This document shows, piece by piece, positions 7,975 to 17,175 of a stretch of 25,803 nt of DNA (position 1 is its first letter; each line of letters starts with the position of its first letter). Source of the stretch: Dehalococcoidia bacterium (GTDB lineage: Bacteria; Chloroflexota; Dehalococcoidia; JACVQG01; JAHKAY01); the NCBI GenBank assembly GCA_030740315.1, contig JASLXN010000004.1, positions 1 through 25,803 of the forward strand, read 5' to 3'. The translations under genes and the position numbers were made by a program. Under the pieces are notes generated by a model. That model was not told where the DNA came from. It did not search any database and worked only from the letters and a program-made list of their open reading frames with translations.

Positions 7975-10900
7975 ATGTTTACACATCTGCATGTCCACTC
8001 GGAGTTCAGCCTGCTGGATGGTATGGGCCGCATTCCGAACCTAGTGGCCCGGGCCGGGGAACTGGGCATGGAGGCCTTGGCCCTCACCGACCACGGCAAC
8101 CTCTACGGTGCTATCGATTTCTACCAGGAGGCCCGCCGGGCCGGAATAAAGCCCATCATCGGCTGCGAAATTTATGTGGCTCCAGGCTCACGGCACTCCC
8201 GGTCTGCAGCGGACAAGAGCGGATACCATCTCGTCCTGCTGGCTACAAACTCCGTGGGCTATTCCAACCTCATAAATCTGGTTACATTGGCCAACCTGGA
8301 GGGCTTTTTCTACAAGCCCCGTGTGGACAAGGAGTTGCTAACGCGGCACAGCGAGGGGCTCATCGGCCTGTCCGCATGCCTCCAGGGCGAGGTGACCCGT
8401 CTGCTTCTGGAGGGGAGGGGGGAGGACGCCCGACAGGCAGCCCGCTGGTACCACCAGAACCTGCCAGAATTCTACTTGGAGCTACAGCCACACCCCATGC
8501 CGGAGGTGGAGCAGGCTAACCGGGAGTTGATAAAGCTGAGCGCTGAGCAGGGGCTGCCGCTGGTAGCCACCAACGATGTTCACTACGTGCGCCAGGAGGA
8601 TGCCTATGCCCATGACCTGCTGCTATGCATTCAGACCAACACCTCTGTATACGATGAAAAGCGAATCAAGATGCCGGGGGACTACTTCTATTTGCGCAGC
8701 CCCCAGGATATAGCACAGGCCTTTGCCCATGTGCCCCAGGCCGTGGAGAACACCGGCCTCATAGCAGGTAAGTGCAACCTGGAGTTAGAGTTCGGCCGCC
8801 TGCACCTGCCCCAGGTGGAAATGGACGAGGATGTGACCGCAGAGGACCACCTGTCCGAGCTCTGCTGGAAGGGGTTCCACAGGATGTTCCCCGAAGGCTC
8901 CACTGAGGCGGAGGACAGGTTGCGCTACGAATTGGATGTGATCGCCACCACCGACTTCACCAGCTATTTCCTGGTGGTCTGGGACATCGTGTCCTTCGCC
9001 CGGAGGCGGGGCATCCTGGTAGGAGTGAGGGGCAGTGCCGCCGCCAGCCTGGCCCTTTACTGCCTGGGTGTTACGGAGATAGACCCCCTGGGACACCGAC
9101 TGGTTTTTGAGCGGTTCCTCAACTTAGAGCGCCGGGAGATGCCGGACATAGATGTGGACTTTCAGGATGACCGCAGGGATGAGGTGATTGCCTATGTCAC
9201 CGAACGCTACGGCCAGGACCATGTGGCTCAGATTATCACCTTCGGCACTCTGGGCGCCAAGGCGGTGGTACGGGATGTGGGCCGCGCCCTGGGGCTGCCC
9301 TACAGCCAAGCTGATAGGGTGGCCAGGCTCATCCCTGGCGGCCCTAATGTCACTCTTGAGCGTGCGGTAGAGGATAGCCCGGAGCTACGGGATATTTACC
9401 AGCAGGACGAGACGGTGACCAATCTAGTAGACTCTTCCCGCAAGCTAGAGGGCCTGGCCCGCCACGCCAGCACCCACGCCGCGGGCGTGGTCATCTCTCC
9501 GGAGCCGCTCACCCACTATGTGCCGCTGCAAAGGGCCAACCGCAGTGAAGGGGTAATGACCCAGTTCACCATGGAGAGCATCGCCCAGATAGGGCTGCTC
9601 AAGATGGACCTGCTGGGGCTGGGCAATTTGACGGTGCTGGACAGGGTACGGCCCCTGGTGTCCCAGTATAAAGGTATAGAAATAGACTTAGCTCACCTCC
9701 CGCTGGACGACGCCAGGACCTATGAACTGCTCTCCTCGGGGGAGACGAACTCGGTGTTCCAGCTTGAAGGCGGAGGCATGCGCCACTTCATCAAAGAGCT
9801 TAAGCCTTCCTCCTTCAAGGACATCGCCGCCCTGGTGGCCCTTTACCGCCCCGGGCCTATGGAGCACTTCCCGACCTTCATCCGGGCCAAGCACGGCCTT
9901 GAGCCGGTTCGCTACCCAGATCCTACCCTTCAGGACATTCTGGAGGAAACCTACGGTGTCATCGTGTACCAGGACCAAGTGCTACTGATAGTGCAGGCGC
10001 TGGCGGGATACACCCTAGGTGAGGCCGATATATTCCGCAAGGCTATGGGCAAGAAAATCCCTGAGGTGATGCGTAAGGAGCGGCAGAAGTTCTTGCAGGG
10101 GGCCGGGAAGAAGGGCTTCTCCGAAGAGGTGGCGTCCGAGGTCTTTCAACTCATTGAGCCTTTTGCCGGCTATGCCTTCAACAAGGCCCACTCCGTAAGC
10201 TACGCCCTCATCGCCTACCAGACGGCCTATTGCAAAGCCAACTACCCTGTGGAGTATATGACGGCTGTCCTCAATACCACGATGGATAATCAGACCAAGA
10301 TGTCGGCGGCCGTTGCCGAGTGCCGGCGGCTGGGGATAAAGGTGCTGCCGCCGGATGTGGACCAGAGCGGCCCCCGGTTTTCCATTGAAGAGGAAAACAT
10401 TCGCTTTGGCCTGGCGGCGGTAAAGAATGTGGGGGTATCGGCCGTGGAGCCAATTCTGGAGGCCAGGGCTAAGGGCGGCCATTTCATCTCCATTGAGGAC
10501 TTCTGCCAGCGGGTGGACCTGCGCCGGGTCAACAAGCGTGCGCTGGAAAGTGTCATTAAGGTGGGTGCCCTAGACGGGCTAGGACACCGCCTGGGGCTGC
10601 TGCACAGCCTGGACCGTATCATTTCCCTATCGCAGCAGCGGCAGCAACTTCAGGAGCGGGGCCAGACCAGCATGTTTGACCTGTGGGGACAGAGCGTGCC
10701 CGTGCCCATGCCCAGCCTGGAGATGGACTCGACAGAGGTAGCCCCGCGGGAGAGGATGTCCTGGGAGAAGGAGCTGCTGGGGGTGTTCCTCTCCGATACC
10801 GGCCTGGGAGAGATGGCCCAGGGTGCACGCAGCATCGGTGCCCAAATGTGTGGCGAGATAGACCAGGATCTGGTGGGCCAGCGGCTGGTGGTGGCAGGTT

Positions 10901-11421
10901 TGGTAAGCTCGGTGCGCACCTTGAACACGCGGGATGGGCGATTCTTCATTATATGCGTTTTAGAGGACATCTCCGGCAGCATTGAAGTAAGCGTTTGGTC
11001 CGAGGTATACGGGCGTACCCAGGAGTTGTGGGAGGAGGGCAACTTGGTCGTGGTCTCGGGGCGGGTTAAGCAGCGTGCTGGAGAGATTGGCATCTCCTGC
11101 GAGCGGGCCGAGGCCTATCGGCCCTCCGCTGCGCCCCAATCCGTCACCACCCCACAACCCACCCACGGCCCAGTGCAGCGGCTGGTGGTGCGGCTGACCG
11201 CCTCCGGGGAGGAGGACGATGACCGTGCCCTGCTCATGCAGGTGGTGGCTATGCTCCGGGGTTTCCCCGGCGAAGTAGTGGTGAGGCTGGCAATCAGCAA
11301 CGGCGACGGTGATGTGCAGTTGCTGGAGCTACCCAGTGAGTACGGGGTGGAATACGGCCCCCTCCTACACCAGAAGCTGGCGTCCTTGGTGGGCGACGCC
11401 GGCGTGACGATGGAATTGTAA
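7975..11421 (+). CDS. dnaE: DNA polymerase III alpha subunit
   Basis: The replicative polymerase, 1148 residues, normal for DnaE. It begins with the PHP domain (THLHVHSEFSLLDG at about residues 3-16, then ALTDHGN and the NDVHY motif), which in many bacteria binds metals and may proofread. The palm follows with the catalytic aspartates of PDIDVDF (residues 390-396) and a third in KMDLLGLGNL (Asp545). A helix-hairpin-helix region and an OB-fold near residues 965-1040 complete the usual order, followed by a short tail. The segment VGVRGSAAAS differs slightly from the common GRGSAAGS. The ATG at 7975 is fixed by homology because the PHP motif starts three residues in. No strong ribosome binding site precedes it. 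It is a single-gene unit divergent from tRNA-Pro. No exonuclease insertion (PolC type) is present. Confidence 0.97.
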   Translation: MFTHLHVHSEFSLLDGMGRIPNLVARAGELGMEALALTDHGNLYGAIDFYQEARRAGIKPIIGCEIYVAPGSRHSRSAADKSGYHLVLLATNSVGYSNLINLVTLANLEGFFYKPRVDKELLTRHSEGLIGLSACLQGEVTRLLLEGRGEDARQAARWYHQNLPEFYLELQPHPMPEVEQANRELIKLSAEQGLPLVATNDVHYVRQEDAYAHDLLLCIQTNTSVYDEKRIKMPGDYFYLRSPQDIAQAFAHVPQAVENTGLIAGKCNLELEFGRLHLPQVEMDEDVTAEDHLSELCWKGFHRMFPEGSTEAEDRLRYELDVIATTDFTSYFLVVWDIVSFARRRGILVGVRGSAAASLALYCLGVTEIDPLGHRLVFERFLNLERREMPDIDVDFQDDRRDEVIAYVTERYGQDHVAQIITFGTLGAKAVVRDVGRALGLPYSQADRVARLIPGGPNVTLERAVEDSPELRDIYQQDETVTNLVDSSRKLEGLARHASTHAAGVVISPEPLTHYVPLQRANRSEGVMTQFTMESIAQIGLLKMDLLGLGNLTVLDRVRPLVSQYKGIEIDLAHLPLDDARTYELLSSGETNSVFQLEGGGMRHFIKELKPSSFKDIAALVALYRPGPMEHFPTFIRAKHGLEPVRYPDPTLQDILEETYGVIVYQDQVLLIVQALAGYTLGEADIFRKAMGKKIPEVMRKERQKFLQGAGKKGFSEEVASEVFQLIEPFAGYAFNKAHSVSYALIAYQTAYCKANYPVEYMTAVLNTTMDNQTKMSAAVAECRRLGIKVLPPDVDQSGPRFSIEEENIRFGLAAVKNVGVSAVEPILEARAKGGHFISIEDFCQRVDLRRVNKRALESVIKVGALDGLGHRLGLLHSLDRIISLSQQRQQLQERGQTSMFDLWGQSVPVPMPSLEMDSTEVAPRERMSWEKELLGVFLSDTGLGEMAQGARSIGAQMCGEIDQDLVGQRLVVAGLVSSVRTLNTRDGRFFIICVLEDISGSIEVSVWSEVYGRTQELWEEGNLVVVSGRVKQRAGEIGISCERAEAYRPSAAPQSVTTPQPTHGPVQRLVVRLTASGEEDDDRALLMQVVAMLRGFPGEVVVRLAISNGDGDVQLLELPSEYGVEYGPLLHQKLASLVGDAGVTMEL

Positions 11422-11558
11422 GTTGTAAGAGGGTGTTAGCAGACCGCTGGTTCCCGCCTGCCGGTATATAGCCTGATACACCGCCTTGGGTCAACCTCAT
11501 AGCTTTTAGGATAGGGGGCACAGTGGGGGTAGTGGGCATATTCCGGCCGTGGCATACC

Positions 11559-12056
11559 TCAGGGGGCTGAGAGTCCTCCTGCCTCCAACCTCAGCATCCT
11601 GCGCTTGAGTTCTACCCCACCGCTGAAACCGCCCAGTCCGTTGTGGCCTACCACCCGGTGACATGGTATGACGAGTGGAACTGAGTTGCGGGCCACGGCC
11701 TGCCCCACCGCCCGTGGCCCCTTGGGCACCCCCACCGCCGTGGCCACCCAGCCATAGCTCCGCGTCTCCCCGTAGGGGATGCCCTGCAGCCTGTCCATGA
11801 CATGGCGCTGGAACGGAGACGCGCCGTCCAGATCCACGGCATCCGGGAACTTCACCCGTTCCCCGGCAAAGTACCTGGTTATGCGCTGAGGCAGGTCACC
11901 AAAGGCGGAAGGGTTCTGGGGAGAATCCACAAGCTGCCCCATCTCTCTCAACACTTCATCGCGGTCCTGCCGTGGCAGGGCCAGCCGCATAAGACCCCGT
12001 GAGGAGGCCAGCAGCCCAACCCATCCCAAAGCCGTAGAGAAGATATAGAACTCCAT
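11559..12056 (-). CDS. ogt: Methylated-DNA--protein-cysteine S-methyltransferase
   Basis: This suicide repair protein moves an alkyl group from O6-alkylguanine in DNA to its own cysteine. At 165 residues it has the normal length of Ogt-type proteins without an Ada regulatory domain. The active-site motif IPCHRVV, with Cys at about residue 132, is intact. The conserved YGETRSYGWVA helix, the arginine finger region (GPRAVGQAVARN) and GGFSGG near the end are also seen. The ATG at 12056 is preceded by GGAGG with six bases between; a TTG one codon upstream is less well placed. It is convergent with dnaE and stands alone, so regulation is probably independent. Confidence 0.93.
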   Translation of the reverse strand: MEFYIFSTALGWVGLLASSRGLMRLALPRQDRDEVLREMGQLVDSPQNPSAFGDLPQRITRYFAGERVKFPDAVDLDGASPFQRHVMDRLQGIPYGETRSYGWVATAVGVPKGPRAVGQAVARNSVPLVIPCHRVVGHNGLGGFSGGVELKRRMLRLEAGGLSAP

Positions 12057-12422
12057 CAAAAGCCTCCGCAGGGGATTTCAAGCGCCATCATTATAATAAT
12101 AGACCAAAAACCCGGCTTCTGAAATATTCAAGTGTTCGGATTCGGCATGAGTTTTCCAGCGGTTTGGGGGACGAAGCCCCCGGAAAAACAGCAACAGGTA
12201 GACAGGAATATGGATACCATCCATCCCGAGGTCGGTTAGCAAACCTTTTCTTCCCGCCCTCCCGCCCATTTCATATCTGTGGGGGGGCACATCCACACCC
12301 CAGCCGAATCGGCAGAGCCCCTTTGGAATCCCCATTTACAAACAACCTCCACTCCTCGGCTTGACCCCGGCACCCCTTTTGGATTATTCTTCTCTGAAAC
12401 TCGCAGGGAGGTACATCCGGGC
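12057..12422. other. Spacer between ogt and the CoA-transferase gene
   Basis: A divergent intergenic region of 366 bp. It contains an imperfect hairpin at 12151-12189 (GGGGG/CCCCC core inside GTTTTCC/GGAAAAAC arms) and the promoter at 12361-12390. The CoA-transferase frame is open back to an ATG at 12279, but the translation there is unlike the family and lies upstream of the promoter, so I treat it as non-coding. Confidence 0.55.
12361..12390 (+). promoter_or_regulatory. Promoter of the CoA-transferase gene cluster
   Basis: TTGACC (12361-12366) and TATTCT (12385-12390) are separated by 18 bp. Transcription would start near 12397, giving a leader of about 26 nt before the ATG at 12423. This also argues against the longer reading frame from 12279. 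Confidence 0.55.
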
Positions 12423-13625
12423 ATGATACTGGAAGGGGTGCAGATTATAGATTGGACCGGATTCCTGGTAGGGCCGGTTGCCGGTTCCATGCTGGGCGAC
12501 TTGGGTGCGGAAGTAATTAAGGTGGAGCAGTTGGGGCGGGGCGACCCGCTGCGGGGGTTACAGACCTTCTTCGGTGTGCCCCTGGGGCTGCCTCAGGGCC
12601 GCCATGCCGCCTTTGAGCACCACAACCGCAACAAGCGGGGCATTGTGGTTGACTTGGAGTCCCCAGAGGGGAGGAAGGTCATTTATCGGCTGGTAGAGAA
12701 GGCCGATGTCTTCCTTACCAATTTCCGTCCCAGGGCTTGTGCCAAGTTGGGAATGGAGTATGACGACCTGCGCCCGCATAACCCCAAGCTAATCTACGCC
12801 AGGGCCTCCGGTTTCGGCGAGAAAGGCCCCGACAACGGGCTGCCTTCCATAGACCTGATTCCCCAGGCCCGAAGCGGCATCATGATGGCCAGTGGTGAGC
12901 CTGATATGCCACCGGTGCACATCTCCACCGGGCTGGCGGACTCGGTGACCGCCATTATGCTGGCCTACGGCGTGGTGACCGCCCTGCTGGGCCGGGAGCG
13001 GAACGGCCAGGGGCAGATGGTGACCGTCTCCCAGTTGGGAAGCATGATGGCCCTCCAAGGCTTTGTGACTCAGCTAAGGATGTTCCCGGGGCTGGACTTC
13101 CCCCGGCACGACCGGAACACCCCCTCCAACCCCCTTTACAACTACTACAAGTGTCAGGATGGCAAGTGGGTGGCGCTGGCCCTGATTCTAGAGAGACACT
13201 GGCCGCTCTTCTGCCACGCCCTGGAGCTGCCGGAGCTGGAAAAGGATTCTCGGTTTGAGAACATCATCAAGCGGCGGGAAAACCGCCAGGAGCTGACCGC
13301 AATCCTGGACCGGGTCATTGCCTCCAGACCGTATAGCGAGTGGGACCGGGCATTCAGAGAGGCCGACCTTATCTATGGCCCAATCCAGGAGATAGCCGAC
13401 CTGCCGCACGACCCCCAAGTGATTGAGAATGATTATATGATAGACTTTGACCACCCCAATTTCGGCAAAGTGCAGTACCCGGGGTTTCCCGTCCAGTTTA
13501 GCGAGACCCCGCCGTCCCTGAGGATGCCCGCCCCAGAGTTCGGCCAGCATACGGAAGAGGTGCTTCTGGAGAATGGATATAGCTGGGAGGACATAGCCGT
13601 GCTGGGCGAGCGCGGGGTTATTTAG
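12423..13625 (+). CDS. CaiB/BaiF family (class III) CoA-transferase
   Basis: Class III CoA-transferases move CoA between an acyl-CoA and a free acid through mixed-anhydride and thioester enzyme intermediates. The 400-residue protein shows the family start (VQIIDWTGFLVGPVAGSMLGDLGAEVIKVE), then HNRNKRG, LVEKADVFLTNFRP, and the region around the catalytic aspartate (SIDLIPQARSGIM, Asp near residue 145). I start at 12423 because homology begins two residues in; GGGAGG lies 11 bases upstream, slightly far. It is first in a plus-strand series with a dehydratase-like protein, alcohol dehydrogenase, SDR and AtuA pair, so it may activate the substrate of that route. The acid cannot be named: formyl-, carnitine-, succinyl- and other CoA-transferases all share these motifs. 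Confidence 0.92.
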   Translation: MILEGVQIIDWTGFLVGPVAGSMLGDLGAEVIKVEQLGRGDPLRGLQTFFGVPLGLPQGRHAAFEHHNRNKRGIVVDLESPEGRKVIYRLVEKADVFLTNFRPRACAKLGMEYDDLRPHNPKLIYARASGFGEKGPDNGLPSIDLIPQARSGIMMASGEPDMPPVHISTGLADSVTAIMLAYGVVTALLGRERNGQGQMVTVSQLGSMMALQGFVTQLRMFPGLDFPRHDRNTPSNPLYNYYKCQDGKWVALALILERHWPLFCHALELPELEKDSRFENIIKRRENRQELTAILDRVIASRPYSEWDRAFREADLIYGPIQEIADLPHDPQVIENDYMIDFDHPNFGKVQYPGFPVQFSETPPSLRMPAPEFGQHTEEVLLENGYSWEDIAVLGERGVI

Positions 13626-13670
13626 GGGAGAGCCGTACCTTTAGCCCCTAGCCCCGCATAAGGAGGAATC

Positions 13671-14945
13671 ATGTCAGTTGTTACCCGGTATCCCACCCGC
13701 CCCCTGGAGTTTTGGGGGAGGATGAAGGAGTTGCGCCGCAACCTCAATCGCCGTGCGTGGGAGACTCGAAACCCGCCATACCCATTGCTGGCTGGGTTGG
13801 GGGAATGGGCACGCCGCCTGTACGGGCCATATTTTACGGTGGCCATGAGGAACCCAGAAATCCTCCTCCAGTACCACGAGGCCGCCGATGCCCACGGCTA
13901 CCCACGAGGGGAGATGTGTTCCTCCATGCACCACTATATGGGTGAACTACTCCTGGGGCTGACCACTATGAATCCCAGCAATGGCGAGTCCAGCCCCGTG
14001 GATGTGGTGGTTGAGGTGGAGTTCTGCAACTCAGTGGCCAAGACCGCTCAGATAGCCGGAGAGGTGCTGGGCGTGCCTCACTTCGTCCTGGATGTGCCAC
14101 AGGAGGGGGGGGAGGCAGCCATAAAGTATGTAGCCGCCCGGCTTCACGAAGCCGTGGACTTCTTGACCAAGGCCACGGGCAAGGAGTACCACGACGAACT
14201 CCTGGTTGAGGCGGTGAAGAACTGGTGGGAGCAGGGGGTTATCATTGCGAAAATCTGCATGGCCAACCAGGCGGTGCCGGCCCCGCTGGACTTCCGCATG
14301 CTGCAGGAGATGAGGGTGCCCAGCATAGTAGGCGGTCACTTGCCGGAGGTGCTGGCCTACTTTGAGGATGTGCTGGCGGAGATAAACGACCGGGTGCATG
14401 ACGGCATCTCCGCCACCGGGGTGGAGACCGCCCGCCTGGTCTATGAGGGTGAGCCTATGTTCTATGCGGAGAACTTCATCCCGGACCTGTGCCAGCGCTA
14501 CGGGGCAGTCATACTGGGGGGCTTTACCGGCTTCAGCCGTGGGGTGTGGGACATATCCCCAGAGGGGCGTTGGGCCCCTGCCCCGCGGTTTAAGGATACC
14601 GGAGCGGTGCTCAAGAACAGGGATGATACCATGGAGTTCCTGGCCCGGTGCTATGTGAACAACAGGCCCCTGTACCACTGTGCCAAACTGGGTGAGAAAT
14701 CTGGCGAGTACCTGCACCGGGCGGTGGACTGGAAATGCCAGGGCAGTATCCTGCACCTGGATGTGGGCTGCCGGAACCAGGCGGCAGGCATGCTGGAAGC
14801 CGCACAGGTCCTGGAGGCGCACGACATCGCCACCGTAGCCTACGAGTCCAGCAATGGGGACGCCCGGTATTTCTCCCCGCACCAGGTGACGGACAGGCTG
14901 GAACCCTTCCTGGAAAGGCTCGGCCTCCGGCCCCTGGAGGACTGA
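13671..14945 (+). CDS. 2-hydroxyacyl-CoA dehydratase/benzoyl-CoA reductase-type subunit
   Basis: The 424-residue protein resembles the HgdB/BcrB/FldB family, whose members bind a [4Fe-4S] cluster and dehydrate 2-hydroxyacyl-CoA or reduce aromatic CoA esters after ATP-driven electron activation. Supporting features are cysteines at about 83 (GEMCSSMHH), 119 (VEFCNS) and 356/367 (KCQGS, DVGCRNQ), spaced like the cluster ligands of the family, and the closing segment IATVAYESSNGDARYFSPHQ, which recalls the end of these subunits. GGAGG precedes the ATG by four bases and the gene lies 45 bp after the CoA-transferase. These enzymes normally need two different subunits and an ASKHA-type activator; neither is in the window. 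It may thus be a homodimeric variant or depend on distant partners. The general family is fairly sure, the reaction is not. Confidence 0.8.
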   Translation: MSVVTRYPTRPLEFWGRMKELRRNLNRRAWETRNPPYPLLAGLGEWARRLYGPYFTVAMRNPEILLQYHEAADAHGYPRGEMCSSMHHYMGELLLGLTTMNPSNGESSPVDVVVEVEFCNSVAKTAQIAGEVLGVPHFVLDVPQEGGEAAIKYVAARLHEAVDFLTKATGKEYHDELLVEAVKNWWEQGVIIAKICMANQAVPAPLDFRMLQEMRVPSIVGGHLPEVLAYFEDVLAEINDRVHDGISATGVETARLVYEGEPMFYAENFIPDLCQRYGAVILGGFTGFSRGVWDISPEGRWAPAPRFKDTGAVLKNRDDTMEFLARCYVNNRPLYHCAKLGEKSGEYLHRAVDWKCQGSILHLDVGCRNQAAGMLEAAQVLEAHDIATVAYESSNGDARYFSPHQVTDRLEPFLERLGLRPLED

Positions 14946-15029
14946 AACCCGACCTAGTCGTCCGGTAAGCTTCTATGTGGTGCCATATCTGCAGCCACAC
15001 GGCTGAGATGCGTGGTCCGGGTTTCGCTG

Positions 15030-15038
15030 TGCTACAAT
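15030..15038 (+). promoter_or_regulatory. Candidate extended -10 promoter for the alcohol dehydrogenase gene
   Basis: TGCTACAAT (TGn followed by TACAAT) lies 28 bp before the ATG at 15066, with no good -35 box. It would allow this gene and those after it to be transcribed separately from the CoA-transferase pair. Confidence 0.4.
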
Positions 15039-15065
15039 GGCCCCAGACCGCATAGGAGGTGACGC

Positions 15066-16157
15066 ATGAAGGGAAAGGCAGCAGTGCTGACTGCTCAGGG
15101 CTCTCCTATGGAGATATGGGAGCTGCCCGTGCCGGATGTGGAGCCTTGGGCCGTCCTCATCAAGGTCAGCTTGGCCAATATCTGCGGTTCTGACCTGCAC
15201 TACTGGAGGGGCGAAGCCCCTTGGCGGGTGGTGCCCGCCATCATGGGCCACGAGATGACGGGGACGGTCTTCCGGATGGGCCAGGGGGTGAGCACCGATT
15301 CCATGGGGCAGCCCTTATCCGAGGGGGACCGGGTGGTATACCCATATTTCTTTCCTTGTGACCGGTGCTTTGCCTGTACCCACGGCAACCGTGCCGCCTG
15401 CCCCAACACGCTGATACGGCGGGCCATTCCCTGTGACCAGCCTCCTCACTTCGTGGGGGCCTACGCCGAGTACTTTTACCTGCCGCCCCGCCATTATATT
15501 TTCAAGGTCCCCGATGACCTTTCAGATGAGATGGTGTCCCCGTTGAACTGCGCCCTCTGCGAGGTGCTCTACGGCCTAGACAGGGTGGGAGTCTCCCTGG
15601 GAGACACGGTGGTCATTCAGGGGGCGGGGGGGCTGGGTATCTACGCCACCGCCGTGGCCCGGGAGATGGGAGCCACCCAGGTAATAGTAATAGACCGCTA
15701 CCCGGAGAGGCTGGAGCTTGCCAAGGCCTTTGGGGCCGACCATACCATAAGCATGGAGGAATACACTACGCCCCGGGAACGCACGGGCAGGGTTAGGGAG
15801 CTTACCGGCGGCAGGGGGGCGGATGTGGTGGCGGAGCTGGCCGGGTTCCCAGAGGTGCTGTCCGAGGGCATAAACATGGTCAGCGTGGCGGGGAGCTACC
15901 TCCTTATCGGTAATATCAGCCGGGGCCTTAAGGCTGAGATTGATCCCTCTCTCATCGTAGCGGCAAGCCGAAAGCTGGTGGGGGTGATAACCTATGACCC
16001 GTGGGTGGTGCCCAGGGCGCTGGACTTCCTGAAGCGCAACAAGGAGAAGTACCCTTTCCACCGCCTGATATCCCATAAATTCCCCCTGGACCAGATAAAC
16101 GAGGCCTTCGCCTTTGCCGCCGAGGGACGGCTGTCCAGGGCCGCCCTGGTGCCTTGA
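15066..16157 (+). CDS. Zinc-binding alcohol dehydrogenase (MDR family)
   Basis: A 363-residue medium-chain dehydrogenase. The catalytic zinc site is indicated by the Cys in NICGSDLHYW and by GHEMTG. The structural zinc lobe has four cysteines in CDRCFACTHGNRAAC. The cofactor fold begins near residue 180 with IQGAGGLGIYATA and has an acidic residue at the end of the second strand (VIVIDRYPERL), which suggests NAD rather than NADP. TAGGAGGTGACGC precedes the ATG. It is followed by an SDR gene 42 bp away. It probably oxidises an alcohol or polyol; the close spacing to acyl-CoA-type genes suggests a place in the same catabolic route, but the substrate is not readable. Confidence 0.92.
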   Translation: MKGKAAVLTAQGSPMEIWELPVPDVEPWAVLIKVSLANICGSDLHYWRGEAPWRVVPAIMGHEMTGTVFRMGQGVSTDSMGQPLSEGDRVVYPYFFPCDRCFACTHGNRAACPNTLIRRAIPCDQPPHFVGAYAEYFYLPPRHYIFKVPDDLSDEMVSPLNCALCEVLYGLDRVGVSLGDTVVIQGAGGLGIYATAVAREMGATQVIVIDRYPERLELAKAFGADHTISMEEYTTPRERTGRVRELTGGRGADVVAELAGFPEVLSEGINMVSVAGSYLLIGNISRGLKAEIDPSLIVAASRKLVGVITYDPWVVPRALDFLKRNKEKYPFHRLISHKFPLDQINEAFAFAAEGRLSRAALVP

Positions 16158-16199
16158 GCGGCTCCAGCGTCCACATGCTGAACAAGAGGTGCAGATGAT

Positions 16200-17123
16200 A
16201 TGCCAATGCGATTGAAGGACACGGTAGCCGTGGTCACCGGTGCCGGCCGCGGCATAGGCCGGGCGGAGGCCATGGCCCTGGCGGCAGCTGGTGCCCATGT
16301 GGTGGTCAACGACTACGGCGGAGAGAAGGACGGCTCAGGCTCCTCGGGCTCCCCAGCGGACCAGGTTGCACAGGAGATACACCAGGCCGGGGGTAAGGCC
16401 ATAGCCAACCACGATACTGTGGCGACCATGGATGGGGATGAGAGTATTATCCGAGCAGCCCTAGACGGCTTCGGGCGCCTAGATATCCTGGTTAACAATG
16501 CCGGTATCCTCCGGGATCGGATGGTATACAACCTGAGTGAGGCGGAGTGGGACGATGTGATAAGGGTCCACCTGTATGGCACCTTTTTTTGCACACACCA
16601 TGCCGGGCGATTATTCCGGCAGCAGCGCGGGGGGCGTATAATCAACACCTCGTCCGCGGCGGGGCTGGGGGTATCCGGGATGTCCAACTACAGCGCCGCT
16701 AAAGAGGGCATAGTGGGATTCACTCGGTCTGTAGCCCGAGACTTGGGCAGGTACGGCGTTACCTGCAACGCCATCCGTCCCCGGGCTGGCACCCGTATGA
16801 CCCTGACTCCGGAGATGCAGGCCAGCGCAGCGAGGGCGCAGGCCATGGGCATCAGCGGCGGGGTCTTCGCCCGTGAGATGGAGCACGAGCGCCTCAAGCC
16901 AGAGGAGGTGGCCCCTTTCGTGGTCTACCTCGCTACAGACGAGGCCTCCGGTATAAACGGCTGTGTCTTCTTTGTGGCCGGCGGAGAGATAGCCCTTTTC
17001 CCGGAGCCGGTACCAGTGAAGACGCTTTACAAGGAGGGGCAGTGGAGCCTGGAGGAGTTGATGGATGCGGTGCCCCGGACTCTGTCTGCCGGACTGGTGA
17101 ACCCCGCCCCACCTGGCATTTAG
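16200..17123 (+). CDS. SDR family oxidoreductase, MFE-2 (3-hydroxyacyl-CoA dehydrogenase)-like
   Basis: The protein has 307 residues, longer than a classical SDR. It contains VVTGAGRGIGRAEA near residue 12, VVVNDYGG at the end of the second strand, NNAG near 100, the serine of NTSSAAG near 145 and YSAAKEG (catalytic Tyr and Lys) near 165. The VNDYGG segment and the extended C-terminus with EEVAPFVVYLATDEA are typical of the dehydrogenase domain of peroxisomal-type multifunctional enzymes and related bacterial acyl-CoA dehydrogenases. AGAGGTG lies ahead of the ATG; an ATG two codons later is an alternative. It follows the alcohol dehydrogenase closely and is probably in the same transcript. 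Confidence 0.88.
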   Translation: MPMRLKDTVAVVTGAGRGIGRAEAMALAAAGAHVVVNDYGGEKDGSGSSGSPADQVAQEIHQAGGKAIANHDTVATMDGDESIIRAALDGFGRLDILVNNAGILRDRMVYNLSEAEWDDVIRVHLYGTFFCTHHAGRLFRQQRGGRIINTSSAAGLGVSGMSNYSAAKEGIVGFTRSVARDLGRYGVTCNAIRPRAGTRMTLTPEMQASAARAQAMGISGGVFAREMEHERLKPEEVAPFVVYLATDEASGINGCVFFVAGGEIALFPEPVPVKTLYKEGQWSLEELMDAVPRTLSAGLVNPAPPGI

Positions 17124-17175
17124 TACCTGCTTGCAGATTGCCGAGACGAGGGTTAGTATGTCTTGCAAGGTGAGT

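Noticed and set aside
12279..12422. 48-codon N-terminal extension of the CoA-transferase
   Set aside because: The family homology starts at the ATG at 12423 and the promoter found at 12361-12390 lies downstream of the upper ATG.
14031..14882. Minus-strand frame of 283 codons inside the dehydratase-type gene
   Set aside because: Antisense shadow of a well supported gene with no ribosome binding site or recognisable domain.
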